A stretch of 33,674 bases of DNA. Source: Comamonas denitrificans (GTDB lineage Bacteria > Pseudomonadota > Gammaproteobacteria > Burkholderiales > Burkholderiaceae_C). Of this stretch, positions 25,958 through 33,674 are shown piece by piece (position 1 is the stretch's first letter; every line of letters begins with the position of its first letter). The notes under the pieces are model-generated. The model worked only from the letters and a program-made list of their open reading frames with translations, was not told where the DNA came from and ran no database searches. The DNA lies in contig NZ_JAFNME010000027.1 of assembly GCF_017368815.1 (NCBI RefSeq), forward strand, positions 1 to 33,674. The letters are read 5' to 3'. The position numbers and the translations under genes are program-made.

Positions 25958-27070
25958 TTAAGCCGCCGGTGTGCAGCAGGTGGCAATCACCTCGCGCACC
26001 AGGGCATCGGGGGCGCTGCGCAGCACCGCTTTGCCCGGGCCATCAATCAGCACAAAGCGGATGTCGCCCGCCTCGGCTTTTTTGTCCACGCGCATATGGC
26101 TCAGGTAGGCCCCAGCGTTGTCTTGGGCATCGAGCACCGGGCCCCGCGTGGGCAGTCCGGCGCGTTCAATCAGGCGGGTGAGCCGCGCAACAAAATGCGC
26201 ATCCACCAGCCCCAGGCGCTGCGACAAGTGCGCGGCCATCACCATGCCAGCGCCCACGCCTTCGCCATGCAGCCAGTGGCCGTAGCCCATGCCGGCCTCG
26301 ATGGCGTGGCCAAAGGTGTGGCCAAAGTTGAGGATGGCGCGCAGGCCCGATTCTTTCTCGTCCTGCCCCACGACCCAGGCTTTGATCTCCACGCTGCGCT
26401 TGACGGCCTGGGCCAGCGCGGCGCGGTCTTGCTGGCGCAGCGCGTCCATGTGCTGCTCCAGCCAGGTAAAAAAAGCCATGTCGGCAATCGGCCCGTATTT
26501 GATGACCTCGGCCAGCCCGGCCGACAGCTCTTTGGCCGGCAACGTGGCCAGGCTATCGAGGTCGCACAGCACCAGGCGCGGCTGGTAAAAGGCGCCAATC
26601 ATGTTTTTGCCCAGCGGGTGGTTGATGGCCGTTTTGCCGCCCACACTGGAATCGACCTGCGACAGCAGCGTGGTCGGAATCTGCACAAACGGCACGCCGC
26701 GCATATAGCTGGCGGCGGCAAAGCCGGTCATGTCACCAATCACGCCGCCGCCCAGGGCAAACAGCACGGTTTTGCGGTCACAGCCGTGGCCCAGCAGGTG
26801 GTCAAAAATTTGGTTCAGGGTGGCCCAGTCCTTGAACGCCTCGCCATCGGGCAGCACCACTTGGCGCACCTGAGGGTAGTGCGCGGCCAAGGCCGCCTGC
26901 AGCTGGGCGGCATACAGCGGGGCCACCGTGGTGTTGGTGACTATCACGGCCTGCGTGGCCTTGGGGCACTGGGCAAAAATGGCGCTGTTCGAGAGCAGGC
27001 CGCTGCCAATCAAAATGGGGTAGGAGCGATCGCCCAGGTCAATGCCAACGCGGTGCAAAATTTCAGTCAT
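25958..27070 (-). CDS. aroB: 3-dehydroquinate synthase
   Basis: AroB makes 3-dehydroquinate from DAHP, the second step of the shikimate pathway. The 370-residue product has the NAD-binding block [13 protein letters not shown] (105-117). The substrate and phosphate block is [19 protein letters not shown], and the zinc ligands are Glu188 (AEVIKYG), His251 (NFGHTFGH) and His268 (HGEG). Their spacing is the same as in the E. coli enzyme. The start is ATG 27070. The usual partner aroK is not upstream here. The neighbour is a SEC-C protein gene that ends 68 bases before aroB on the same strand, so a separate promoter or a transcriptional unit with that gene are both possible. Confidence 0.96.
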   Translation of the reverse strand: MTEILHRVGIDLGDRSYPILIGSGLLSNSAIFAQCPKATQAVIVTNTTVAPLYAAQLQAALAAHYPQVRQVVLPDGEAFKDWATLNQIFDHLLGHGCDRKTVLFALGGGVIGDMTGFAAASYMRGVPFVQIPTTLLSQVDSSVGGKTAINHPLGKNMIGAFYQPRLVLCDLDSLATLPAKELSAGLAEVIKYGPIADMAFFTWLEQHMDALRQQDRAALAQAVKRSVEIKAWVVGQDEKESGLRAILNFGHTFGHAIEAGMGYGHWLHGEGVGAGMVMAAHLSQRLGLVDAHFVARLTRLIERAGLPTRGPVLDAQDNAGAYLSHMRVDKKAEAGDIRFVLIDGPGKAVLRSAPDALVREVIATCCTPAA

Positions 27071-27138
27071 AGTGGTGGTTTAAAAAGGCAGACTCACGTG
27101 CGCAAGCGCAATAAAAATGAATGTGCCACGGTTATGGG

Positions 27139-27945
27139 TTACGCCCCGCAGCATTTTTTGTATTTTTTACCGCTGCCACAAGAGCACGGGTCGTTGCGGC
27201 CCGGTTGCACGCCTTTGACAATCGTTTCTTGCTGCGGGCCCAGGCTGCGCCAGGCTTGGCGCAGGTCGTAGATGCCCCAGATGGCATGGCCAAACGCATC
27301 AATGCGCGGTTGGCTGGTAGAGGCGGGGCCGTTCTCATCGTACAGGTTGTGGGCGGGCTTGCCGGTGTCGTCTTCGGTGAGGGCGACGATCTGCTCCAGG
27401 GCGTTGTCAATCATCTGCGCCGCTTCTTTGTCGCGTGGCAGGGCCCAGTCGGCCTCCCAGTTTTCCACGGCAAACATAAAGCCCAGCGCCCAAACTTGGG
27501 CCAGCGAGGGGATGGGCTCATCGCCAATCTCGGCCTGCTCTTCGGCGCTCATCATCAGCACGGCCCCCCGGGTGTCCAGCACTTCGGGGGAGAAGGCATC
27601 GTCCTCCTCCAGGCTGTGGGTGGGGCGGTCCAGCTGGCGCAGGATTTCGGCCAGCCGCGCTTGTGCCAGTTCTAAAAAGCGGGTTTGCTGCGCCTCGGTG
27701 CCAAAAACGGGCAGCTGGGGCAGGGGCGCATGGGCCGGCAAAGGCTCGCCATCGCCCAGCAGCATGGGCAGCCATTCGTGTACGCCAATGGGACGGCGGG
27801 TGCAGGCGACGGCGGTGAGAAAGCCGTCACAAAACTCCCACTGGGGGACTTCTTCATGGGTTTCGCGCAGCGCGGCGAGCAGGTCGTCCAGCTCTTGCAG
27901 GGTGGTTTCGTCCAGTGCGGGGGGGAAGGAAATGGCGGTGGTCAT
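27139..27945 (-). CDS. UPF0149 (YecA-like) protein with C-terminal SEC-C motif
   Basis: A 268-residue cytoplasmic protein. Residues about 10-180 fit the UPF0149/YecA family ([47 protein letters not shown]). The C-terminus has the zinc-binding SEC-C motif, CxC followed eight residues later by CC ([15 protein letters not shown]), as in SecA and several SecB/ribosome-interacting proteins. The start is ATG 27945. The 42-residue upstream extension is composition-poor and was dropped. A perfect dyad TGCATGC-CAA-GCATGCA lies 21-37 bases before the start. Biochemical function is unknown; SEC-C suggests contact with ribosomes or the secretion machinery. Confidence 0.88.
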   Translation of the reverse strand: MTTAISFPPALDETTLQELDDLLAALRETHEEVPQWEFCDGFLTAVACTRRPIGVHEWLPMLLGDGEPLPAHAPLPQLPVFGTEAQQTRFLELAQARLAEILRQLDRPTHSLEEDDAFSPEVLDTRGAVLMMSAEEQAEIGDEPIPSLAQVWALGFMFAVENWEADWALPRDKEAAQMIDNALEQIVALTEDDTGKPAHNLYDENGPASTSQPRIDAFGHAIWGIYDLRQAWRSLGPQQETIVKGVQPGRNDPCSCGSGKKYKKCCGA

Positions 27946-27965
27946 GAGTGAAATTTCAAACGGTA

Positions 27966-27982
27966 TGCATGCCAAGCATGCA
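27966..27982 (-). promoter_or_regulatory. Perfect dyad upstream of the UPF0149/SEC-C gene
   Basis: TGCATGC (27966-27972), CAA, GCATGCA (27976-27982). Seven-base perfect arms with a 3-base spacer are compatible with a dimeric regulator binding site in the leader. With so short a spacer, a small RNA hairpin is equally possible. No regulator is identified. Confidence 0.35.
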
Positions 27983-28156
27983 GATTTTGGTGGTGAAGGG
28001 GCTTGCTGAGGCGGCCAAGGACAGTCAGCCCTGCGTAAGCGCACAATCGCTGCCTTCGCCATGGCAGGCATCGCCAGATGCGCATAACACCATGGCGTGA
28101 CAGTGCGTTTGGCAGTGTAGCCCGAGCCACTGGATTGTCCCCTCTTGGAGCTTTGT

Positions 28157-29902
28157 ATGTCCGCTGCGTCTGGCCGTTTTCCGGGCCTGTTTCCTATTCG
28201 CTATACGGTGCTGGTGCTGTGCGCCGTAGGCACCATCACCGGCCTGGGAGCGGCCCTCGCGTGGGGCGGGTGGTGGTGGCTGCTGCCGCTGGTGCTGGGG
28301 GCGCTCAGTGCGGTTGGCGTGCAGGATTTGCGCCAAACGCGCCATGCCGTGCTGCGCAATTACCCGGTGATTGGGCATATGCGTTTTATGCTGGAGTTCA
28401 TCCGCCCAGAGATTCGCCAGTATTTCATTGAGGGCGACCATGAGAACCTGCCCTTTTCGCGCGCGCAGCGCTCGCTGGTGTACCAGCGCAGCAAGGGCGT
28501 GTCCGACAGCCGCCCCTTTGGCACGCTGCTGGATGTGAGCGCCCCAGGCTACGAGTGGGTGAACCACTCCATGGTGCCGACCAAGCTGGCCTCGCAAGAT
28601 TTTCGGACGTGGATTGGCGGCACGCCGGGCCAGCCTTTACCTGGTGCAGAGGTGTGTACCCAGCCCTACCATGCCAGCGTGTTCAATATTTCGGCCATGA
28701 GCTTTGGGGCTTTGTCCGCCAATGCCGTGCTGGCCCTGAACTTGGGCGCACGCACAGGCGGCTTTGCCCATGACACGGGCGAAGGCTCCATCAGCAAATA
28801 CCACCGCGAGCATGGTGGCGATTTGATCTGGCAAATTGCCTCGGGCTACTTTGGCTGCCGCAACCCCGATGGCACGTTCAGCGATGAAAAATTTGTGGAA
28901 AACGCCCGCGATCCACAGGTCAAGATGATTGAGCTCAAGCTCAGCCAAGGGGCCAAGCCCGGCCATGGCGGCATGTTGCTGGGGGCCAAAGTGACCCCGG
29001 AAATTGCCGCCGCACGGGGCATTCCGGTGGGGCAAGATTGCATCAGCCCACCGTTTCACAGCGCGTTTTCGACCCCGCTGGAGCTGATGCACTTCATTGG
29101 GCGGCTGCGTCGCCTCTCCGGCGGCAAGCCCGTGGGCATCAAGCTGTGCATTGGCCACCCGTGGGAATGGTTTGCCATGGTCAAGGCCATGCTTGAGACC
29201 GACATCACCCCTGATTTCATCGTCGTCGATGGGGCCGAGGGCGGCACCGGCGCGGCACCGGTCGAATTCACCGACCACGTGGGCGTGCCGCTGCAAGAGG
29301 GGCTGATTCTGGTGCACAACACCCTGGTGGGCGTGAAGCTGCGCGATCGCATCAAGATTGGTGCGGCGGCCAAGGTGATTACCGCCTTTGACATCGCCCG
29401 CATGATGGCCCTGGGGGCCGATTGGTGCAATGCGGGGCGGGGCTTCATGCTGGCGCTGGGCTGCATTCAGGCGCAAACCTGCCACACCGGCTTTTGCCCC
29501 ACGGGGGTGACCACGCAAGACCCGGTGCGCCAAAAAGCCCTGGTTGTGCCCGACAAAGCCATGCGTGTGGCCAACTTTCACCGCAATACCATGCATGCGC
29601 TGATGGAGCTGGTGCAAGCTGCAGGCCTGCACGCACCGGGCGAAATCACCGCCCACCACATCGTGCGGCGCATCAACGATGCCGAAGTGCACCTGCTTTC
29701 TCAACTTATCATGCAGGTGCGCCCCGGGGCGCTGCTGGGGTCGCTGCACCGCCAGCACCGCGTGTTTCGCCTGTACTGGCCGCTGGCCAAGGCAGACAGC
29801 TTTCAGATAGCGCCACCACCCTTGGTGCCCTCCGCACCCAAGCCCTCGTTGGCTGCCCAAGCGGCCCAACGGGCCAAAACAGAAGGGTCGGCGCTGTCCT
29901 AG
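28157..29902 (+). CDS. FMN-binding glutamate synthase family protein, membrane-anchored
   Basis: A 581-residue protein. Two N-terminal membrane helices (about 13-33 and 39-54) precede a glutamate-synthase-like FMN/Fe-S barrel (about 160-480). Motifs include [42 protein letters not shown], and [16 protein letters not shown]. The cluster Cys residues 436, 442 and 447 match the [3Fe-4S] ligands of GltB. There is no glutaminase domain, so it is not a full glutamate synthase. Homologues of this size are often of unassigned function. The start is ATG 28157 with GGAG at 28147-28150; a TTG at 28145 is rejected. The next gene, a kinase-fold protein, follows after 28 bases. Confidence 0.9.
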   Translation: MSAASGRFPGLFPIRYTVLVLCAVGTITGLGAALAWGGWWWLLPLVLGALSAVGVQDLRQTRHAVLRNYPVIGHMRFMLEFIRPEIRQYFIEGDHENLPFSRAQRSLVYQRSKGVSDSRPFGTLLDVSAPGYEWVNHSMVPTKLASQDFRTWIGGTPGQPLPGAEVCTQPYHASVFNISAMSFGALSANAVLALNLGARTGGFAHDTGEGSISKYHREHGGDLIWQIASGYFGCRNPDGTFSDEKFVENARDPQVKMIELKLSQGAKPGHGGMLLGAKVTPEIAAARGIPVGQDCISPPFHSAFSTPLELMHFIGRLRRLSGGKPVGIKLCIGHPWEWFAMVKAMLETDITPDFIVVDGAEGGTGAAPVEFTDHVGVPLQEGLILVHNTLVGVKLRDRIKIGAAAKVITAFDIARMMALGADWCNAGRGFMLALGCIQAQTCHTGFCPTGVTTQDPVRQKALVVPDKAMRVANFHRNTMHALMELVQAAGLHAPGEITAHHIVRRINDAEVHLLSQLIMQVRPGALLGSLHRQHRVFRLYWPLAKADSFQIAPPPLVPSAPKPSLAAQAAQRAKTEGSALS

Positions 29903-29930
29903 TCTGAAGAATCTGAACAAAGGATCGTGT

Positions 29931-30749
29931 GTGCCAACTGAGGCAGCGGCAGCGCCCGCACTGGATTTCGCGGCATTTTTAGCCAGTCACGCCCCCCACC
30001 AAACGGCGCTGGTGCAGCGCTACCAATGGCAGGGGCACAGCCTGTGGCTGAAACGCGCCGGGCCCGCCCACCCGGCATGGCGCTATCGCGCCCTGGCGTG
30101 GGTCTCCCACTGGCTGCAGGTGCCGGCGCTGCAGCCCGTGCCCAATCCCGGCGGCGTGCAGGCCATTGCCACCGAGGTGCAGCGCTTGCAAACCTTGGCG
30201 GCCTGCGGCCTGCGCGTGCCCGCCGTGGTGGCGGTGAGTAAGCAGGCCTTTGTCATGCGTGATTTGGGCCAAGCAGGCCAGCCCGTGCAAAGCCTGGGCC
30301 ATGCGCTGGAACAGGCGGGGACTGCGGCGGCCACCTTGGCGCTGTGGCAGCGTGGCTTGCAGGCCTTGGCGCAAGTGCATGGCCAAGGCCAGTGCCTAAG
30401 CCAAGCCTTTGCCCGCAATATGGTGCTCTGCGCCGATGGGGGCATTGGCTTGATTGATTTTGAGGACGACCCCGCCGCCCACCTGCCCTTGCCCCTGTGC
30501 CAAGTGCGCGATGTGCTGTGCTATGTGCATTCCACCGCGTGGATTTTGGCCCGCGTTCAGGCCTTGCCCCAGGCCCAGGCGACCTGGCAGCAGGCCCTGG
30601 CCCAGTGGTCGCCGCCGGTGCAGCAAGCCTTGGCCGCAACGCAACAGCGCTTGGGCCTGCTGGGCAAACTGCCCCGCTCACGCCGCCTGGGGCGCGATGC
30701 CTTGCGGCTGCGCATGGCCTGGGCGTTGTTGGCGGGCAACAATGTCTGA
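29931..30749 (+). CDS. Degenerate kinase-fold (InaA/phosphotransferase-like) protein
   Basis: A 272-residue protein with the two-lobe pattern of small protein-kinase-like phosphotransferases. SLWLKRA supplies a candidate ATP-site Lys, and ATEVQRLQTLAACGLRVPAVVAVS fits the alpha-C region. FVMRDLG is the hinge. LIDFEDDP takes the place of the DFG metal site. Where the catalytic loop normally has HxDxxxxN, this protein reads LSQAFARN: the Asn is kept but the catalytic Asp position is Gln. It may be an altered kinase or a pseudoenzyme. The start is GTG 29931 with AAAGGA upstream (29919-29924). It follows the FMN-protein gene by 28 bases and could be co-transcribed. The substrate is unknown. Confidence 0.7.
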   Translation: MPTEAAAAPALDFAAFLASHAPHQTALVQRYQWQGHSLWLKRAGPAHPAWRYRALAWVSHWLQVPALQPVPNPGGVQAIATEVQRLQTLAACGLRVPAVVAVSKQAFVMRDLGQAGQPVQSLGHALEQAGTAAATLALWQRGLQALAQVHGQGQCLSQAFARNMVLCADGGIGLIDFEDDPAAHLPLPLCQVRDVLCYVHSTAWILARVQALPQAQATWQQALAQWSPPVQQALAATQQRLGLLGKLPRSRRLGRDALRLRMAWALLAGNNV

Positions 30750-30867
30750 ATAAAACCACTGGTTATTTAAAAAAGCTAATAAAAGACAGTAACGCCTTGT
30801 AAGCTTCTATGCTTTGGGTGTTGGCATTGCAGAGCTGACGTTTTCTTTTTTGTTGAGGTTGCAAACC

Positions 30868-32487
30868 ATGGCGTCTTTGTGGAATAGCTGGCGAATTACG
30901 CACCGTTTTATTGCGGTATTGGCAGCGTTTGTAGTGTCGGTGCTGGTGATTGCGGGCATTGGGTTGGCGGGCATGTCCTCGGCCAGCAAGAGTTTGAAGG
31001 CTTTGCACGACGAATCCATGGCCCGCTCGCAACTGGCCAGCGAGTCGGTGGAGCAAACGCTCAACAATCGCATGCAGGTGCTGCTCTCTTTTCAGCACGA
31101 CCCTAATGGGGAATTGGCCAGCATTCATGACCACCCCATCACAGAGCACTTAGAGGCCATTGCCGCCAACCAAGCCCGTGCCAACGCGATTCACAAACAG
31201 CTGGCGGAAGGTAATTTGAGTGCCCAAGAGCGCTCTTTATTGACCGCCGTAGAGGCCGCACGCGCGGCCTGGCAGCCCAAGCTGGCGGCAGCTATTGAGT
31301 CCATTCGCAACAATGATTACAGCGCCACCACCATGGCTGCGTTTTTAGCCGCCACCCGTGTGGAAGGCGTGCAGGTACTGAAAACGGCAGAAGCTTTGCG
31401 CAGCTACCAAATTGAGCAAGCCAATCTTCACTACCAAGCGGCCGAGGCACGTTATACCCAAGCCTTGTGGATTTTTGCGGCTGCCCTGCTGCTGTTGGTT
31501 GTCCCTTCGGTGCTGCTGGCCTTGGCCCTGCTCACACGCTTGAAGGGTGGGTTCATGACCGCCAGTACGGCGCTCAAGCAAATTGCCGACAACGATTTGT
31601 CCCACCCCGTGCCCCACAGTGGCACGGATGAAATTGGCTACATGCTGCAGCACTTGGAGGGCATGCGCTCGAACTTGTCGCACGCGGTCGCCAATGTCAA
31701 AACCGGGGCGGGGGCCATTGCCAGCGCCTCGGCCCAGGTGGCCGCGGGCACGCTGGACCTGTCCTCGCGCACCGAGCAGCAGGCCAGCGCCCTGGAAGAA
31801 ACGGCTGCGGCCACGGAAGAGCTCTCCAGCACCGTGCAGCAAAACGCGGACAACGCGGTGCAGGCCAATGAACTGGCCGGTGAGGCACGGCGCATGGCGC
31901 AAAACGGGGGCGATATCGTCGGGCAGATGGTCAGCACCATGGCCGAGATCAACCAATCGGCGAAAAAGATTGTGGACATCATCAGCGTGATTGATGGCAT
32001 TGCCTTCCAAACCAACATCTTGGCGCTGAATGCCGCCGTTGAAGCGGCCCGCGCCGGCGAGCAAGGCCGGGGCTTTGCCGTGGTGGCCGGCGAGGTGCGC
32101 TCACTGGCCGGGCGCAGTGCCGAAGCCGCCCGCGAGGTGCAGGCCTTGATCACCGATGCCGTGAGCAAGGCCGAAATGGGCAACGCCCAAGCGGCGCAGG
32201 CCGGCACGTCGATGCAAGAAATCGTCAGCGGCATCCAGCGCGTGGCGGGCATCGTCGATGAGATTGCCCTGGCCAGCCGGGAGCAGGCCTCGGGCTTGGC
32301 GCAAATCAACCAGGCGGTCAGCCACCTCGATGGCGTAACCCAGCAAAACGCGGCGCTGGTGGAGCAATCCTCGGCCGCAGCTGCCGCCTTGCAGCAGCAG
32401 GCCCACCACCTGGCCGAGGTGGCCGACACCTTCCGCCTGGAAGAGCAGGCGGGCTTGCGCCGTCCCGGCTTGACCGCCTTGCGCTAA
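30868..32487 (+). CDS. Methyl-accepting chemotaxis protein
   Basis: A 539-residue transmembrane chemoreceptor. Helices at about 12-35 and 200-222 enclose a periplasmic four-helix-bundle ligand domain (about 36-198). A HAMP domain follows (about 222-275, with LKQIADNDLSHPVP), then the long cytoplasmic coiled coil. The hairpin tip (about 392-411, VEAARAGEQGRGFAVVAGEVR) is the near-invariant CheA/CheW contact. EETAAATEELSSTVQQNADNA is a typical methylation helix. There is no C-terminal NWETF-type CheR/CheB tether. The start, ATG 30868, has GAGG about 10 bases upstream; a TTG 18 codons earlier is rejected. No che gene is nearby, so it is an orphan receptor. The ligand cannot be deduced. Confidence 0.93.
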   Translation: MASLWNSWRITHRFIAVLAAFVVSVLVIAGIGLAGMSSASKSLKALHDESMARSQLASESVEQTLNNRMQVLLSFQHDPNGELASIHDHPITEHLEAIAANQARANAIHKQLAEGNLSAQERSLLTAVEAARAAWQPKLAAAIESIRNNDYSATTMAAFLAATRVEGVQVLKTAEALRSYQIEQANLHYQAAEARYTQALWIFAAALLLLVVPSVLLALALLTRLKGGFMTASTALKQIADNDLSHPVPHSGTDEIGYMLQHLEGMRSNLSHAVANVKTGAGAIASASAQVAAGTLDLSSRTEQQASALEETAAATEELSSTVQQNADNAVQANELAGEARRMAQNGGDIVGQMVSTMAEINQSAKKIVDIISVIDGIAFQTNILALNAAVEAARAGEQGRGFAVVAGEVRSLAGRSAEAAREVQALITDAVSKAEMGNAQAAQAGTSMQEIVSGIQRVAGIVDEIALASREQASGLAQINQAVSHLDGVTQQNAALVEQSSAAAAALQQQAHHLAEVADTFRLEEQAGLRRPGLTALR

Positions 32488-32541
32488 ACAAGAAAGCAAA
32501 AACAATAGCGCTTACCGCTCATAAAAACTAAAAATTACTAT

Positions 32542-32590
32542 AAAAATAGCTGCCAGTGCTTGTAAATAAAGCGCTAGCAGCTATTTTTTT
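32542..32590. terminator. Bidirectional terminator/palindromic repeat after the MCP gene
   Basis: The left arm (32542-32561) and right arm (32569-32588) form a 20-bp stem with two non-Watson-Crick pairs and a 7-base loop, flanked by A-run and T-run. It lies between convergent genes (MCP and pncC) and can terminate transcription from either side. Its left arm shares 15 of 17 bases with 20633-20649. The remaining sequence of the 157-base gap has no other feature. Confidence 0.8.
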
Positions 32591-32644
32591 ATTCTTACTT
32601 TCGGGTGTGTTGGTGCGGCGGGGTGGGCTGGGGGCCAACAGCGT

Positions 32645-33190
32645 TTACGGTCTTTGCCCCGGATCGGTCTTGGCCCCTTGCGCCGCAATGATTTTTTCAA
32701 GCTGCCACAAAGCCTGGTAAACCGCTTGCGCCCGCACGCTGCTGCGTGGGCCGTCAAAGTGAAAGCACTGGCTGCGGACCACGCCATCGACCCACCAGCC
32801 CAGCCACACGGTGCCCACCGGCTTGTCTGGGCTACCGCCGTCTGGCCCGGCAATGCCGGTGCTGGCCACGGCAATGGGAACCTGGGCGTGCAGGGCCGCG
32901 CCGTGCGCCATAGCGCGCACAACCGGCTCGCTGACGGCACCGTGCGTGGCGATCAGTTCGGCCGGTACGCCAAGCAATTGCGTTTTAGCGGCATTGGAAT
33001 AGGTGACAAAGCCGCGCTCAAACCAGCGGCTGGAGCCAGCGATGTCGGTGCAAGCGGCGGCAATCAAGCCACCGGTGCAGCTTTCGGCGCTGGCCAGCAT
33101 CCAGCGGCGTTGCTGCAATTGCTGGCCCAGGGTGGTCACCAGGGCGCTCAAGTCTTGGGGGGGGTTGGGGTTGTGGGGCATGGTCACCAT
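32645..33190 (-). CDS. pncC: Nicotinamide-nucleotide amidase (CinA C-terminal family)
   Basis: PncC deamidates NMN, feeding NAD salvage. The 181-residue product corresponds to the stand-alone CinA C-terminal domain. It carries ASAESCTGGLIAAACTDIAGSS (with the active-site Ser in ESCTGG), WFERGFVTYSNAAK, THGAVSEPVV, and STGIAGPDGGSPDKPVGTVW. All of these are family signatures. There is no N-terminal molybdopterin-like CinA domain. The start is ATG 33190, overlapping the pgpA stop by 7 bp; ATG 33181 is an alternative three codons later. Coupling to pgpA suggests co-transcription, an arrangement I recall from other betaproteobacteria but cannot check here. Confidence 0.92.
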   Translation of the reverse strand: MVTMPHNPNPPQDLSALVTTLGQQLQQRRWMLASAESCTGGLIAAACTDIAGSSRWFERGFVTYSNAAKTQLLGVPAELIATHGAVSEPVVRAMAHGAALHAQVPIAVASTGIAGPDGGSPDKPVGTVWLGWWVDGVVRSQCFHFDGPRSSVRAQAVYQALWQLEKIIAAQGAKTDPGQRP

Positions 33191-33674
33191 AGTCCAAAGT
33201 GCCGCCCGGCCGCCAGCACCAGCAGGGTGCAAAAAGCGGCGACCAGGTCGTCAAACATAATCCCCCAGCCACCGCGCCAGCCGCTGCCTTTAAAGCATTG
33301 GTCGGCCCAGCGCACGGGGTGGGGCTTGGCCGCATCGAACAGGCGAAACAGCGCAAAGGCCAGCAGCTGCCCGTGCCAGCTGGCCGGGGCCAAGAGCCAC
33401 AAAATGAGCCACATGGCGACCACTTCATCCCAGACGATGCAGCCCGGGTCATCGCGGCCCAGGTTGCGGGCGGTAATGGTGCAGGCCCACCAGCCGATGG
33501 GCAGGGACAGGGCAATCAGCCCCCCCAGCTGCGCGGGGCTGAACACCTGTTGCAGCAACACAAACACCCCCCAGGCCCACAGCGTGCCCGCAGTGCCGGG
33601 GGCGATGGGCGAGAGGCCGCTGCCAAAACCCAGCCCCAGCCAATGGGCCGGGTGGCGCAGCATAAAAGCCAGGG
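33184..33674 (-). CDS. pgpA: Phosphatidylglycerophosphatase A, partial at the window edge
   Basis: PgpA dephosphorylates phosphatidylglycerophosphate in the inner membrane. 163 residues are visible, with GFGSGLSPIAPGTAGTLWAW, GCIVWDEVVAMW, FALFRLFDAAKPHPVRW and GWGIMFDDLVAA, the family's conserved acidic and Gly-rich blocks. Several membrane segments are present. The frame remains open to the right edge (residues LAF before the Met at 33663). Homologues usually start 20-40 residues before this point, so the true start is probably outside the window. Confidence 0.92.
   Translation of the reverse strand, partial: LAFMLRHPAHWLGLGFGSGLSPIAPGTAGTLWAWGVFVLLQQVFSPAQLGGLIALSLPIGWWACTITARNLGRDDPGCIVWDEVVAMWLILWLLAPASWHGQLLAFALFRLFDAAKPHPVRWADQCFKGSGWRGGWGIMFDDLVAAFCTLLVLAAGRHFGLW

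Noticed and set aside
25853-27271. 472-codon + strand open frame opposite aroB
   Set aside because: It lies antisense to aroB, whose NAD and zinc motifs are complete. Long open frames on the other strand are common in high-GC DNA. The translation has no recognisable family sequence.
28637-29920. 427-codon minus-strand open frame opposite the FMN-binding glutamate-synthase-like gene
   Set aside because: It is a mirror of a well-supported gene, with His/Gln-rich shadow composition and no start signal.
30754-30764. AACCACTGGTT palindrome after the kinase-fold gene as a terminator
   Set aside because: The stem is at most 4-5 bp and is not followed by a T-run on the + strand.

Overview
The window looks like a chromosomal segment of a betaproteobacterium in the Burkholderiales, most likely Comamonadaceae. 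This is an inference from high GC, the style of the encoded proteins, and gene families such as CoaX, tandem FolB with a pteridine-reductase-like SDR, TtcA and PgpA. No taxonomic marker gene (rRNA, rpoB) is present, so family level is as far as I would go.

Region 1 (1-12333) is the end of a type VI secretion system (T6SS) locus read on the + strand. It opens with the 3' part of a probable VgrG-type spike protein with a Lys/Glu-rich linker and an AT-rich C-terminal half. A spike-loading module follows: a DUF2169 protein fused to a long pentapeptide-repeat domain, a second all-pentapeptide protein, a DUF3540 protein and a DUF4150 PAAR-like tip. The membrane complex and baseplate link come next: tssJ (lipoprotein), tssK, tssL (DotU type) and tssM (IcmF type). 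Most genes overlap or sit within a few bases of each other. Sheath, tube and ATPase genes (tssB, tssC, hcp, tssH) are not in the window and presumably lie to the left. No recognisable toxin or immunity gene is visible.

Region 2 (12342-17566) is housekeeping on both strands: coaX (pantothenate kinase), kbp/LysM-BON protein, a histidine phosphatase, bioB (biotin synthase), a DUF4136 lipoprotein and ttcA (tRNA 2-thiocytidine). bioB and the DUF4136 gene converge and overlap at their 3' ends.

Region 3 (17748-23350) holds a membrane GGDEF-EAL protein with an SGDEF variant, then a minus-strand pterin operon (PTR1/FolM-like SDR, then two FolB-family proteins), then a divergent MidA/NDUFAF7-type methyltransferase and a small DUF2905 membrane protein.

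Region 4 (23351-23910) has no gene. It contains a structured element bounded by an 83-bp gapless inverted repeat (73 of 83 positions identical) with nested hairpins whose substitutions compensate each other. It is the most unusual non-coding object in the window.

Region 5 (23911-33674) is cca, queC (divergent pair), aroB, a UPF0149/SEC-C protein, an FMN-binding glutamate-synthase-like membrane protein, a degenerate kinase-fold protein, a methyl-accepting chemotaxis protein, a palindromic terminator/repeat, pncC (CinA C-terminal family) and pgpA, which runs off the right edge. No tRNA, rRNA, CRISPR array, insertion sequence or transposase was seen.
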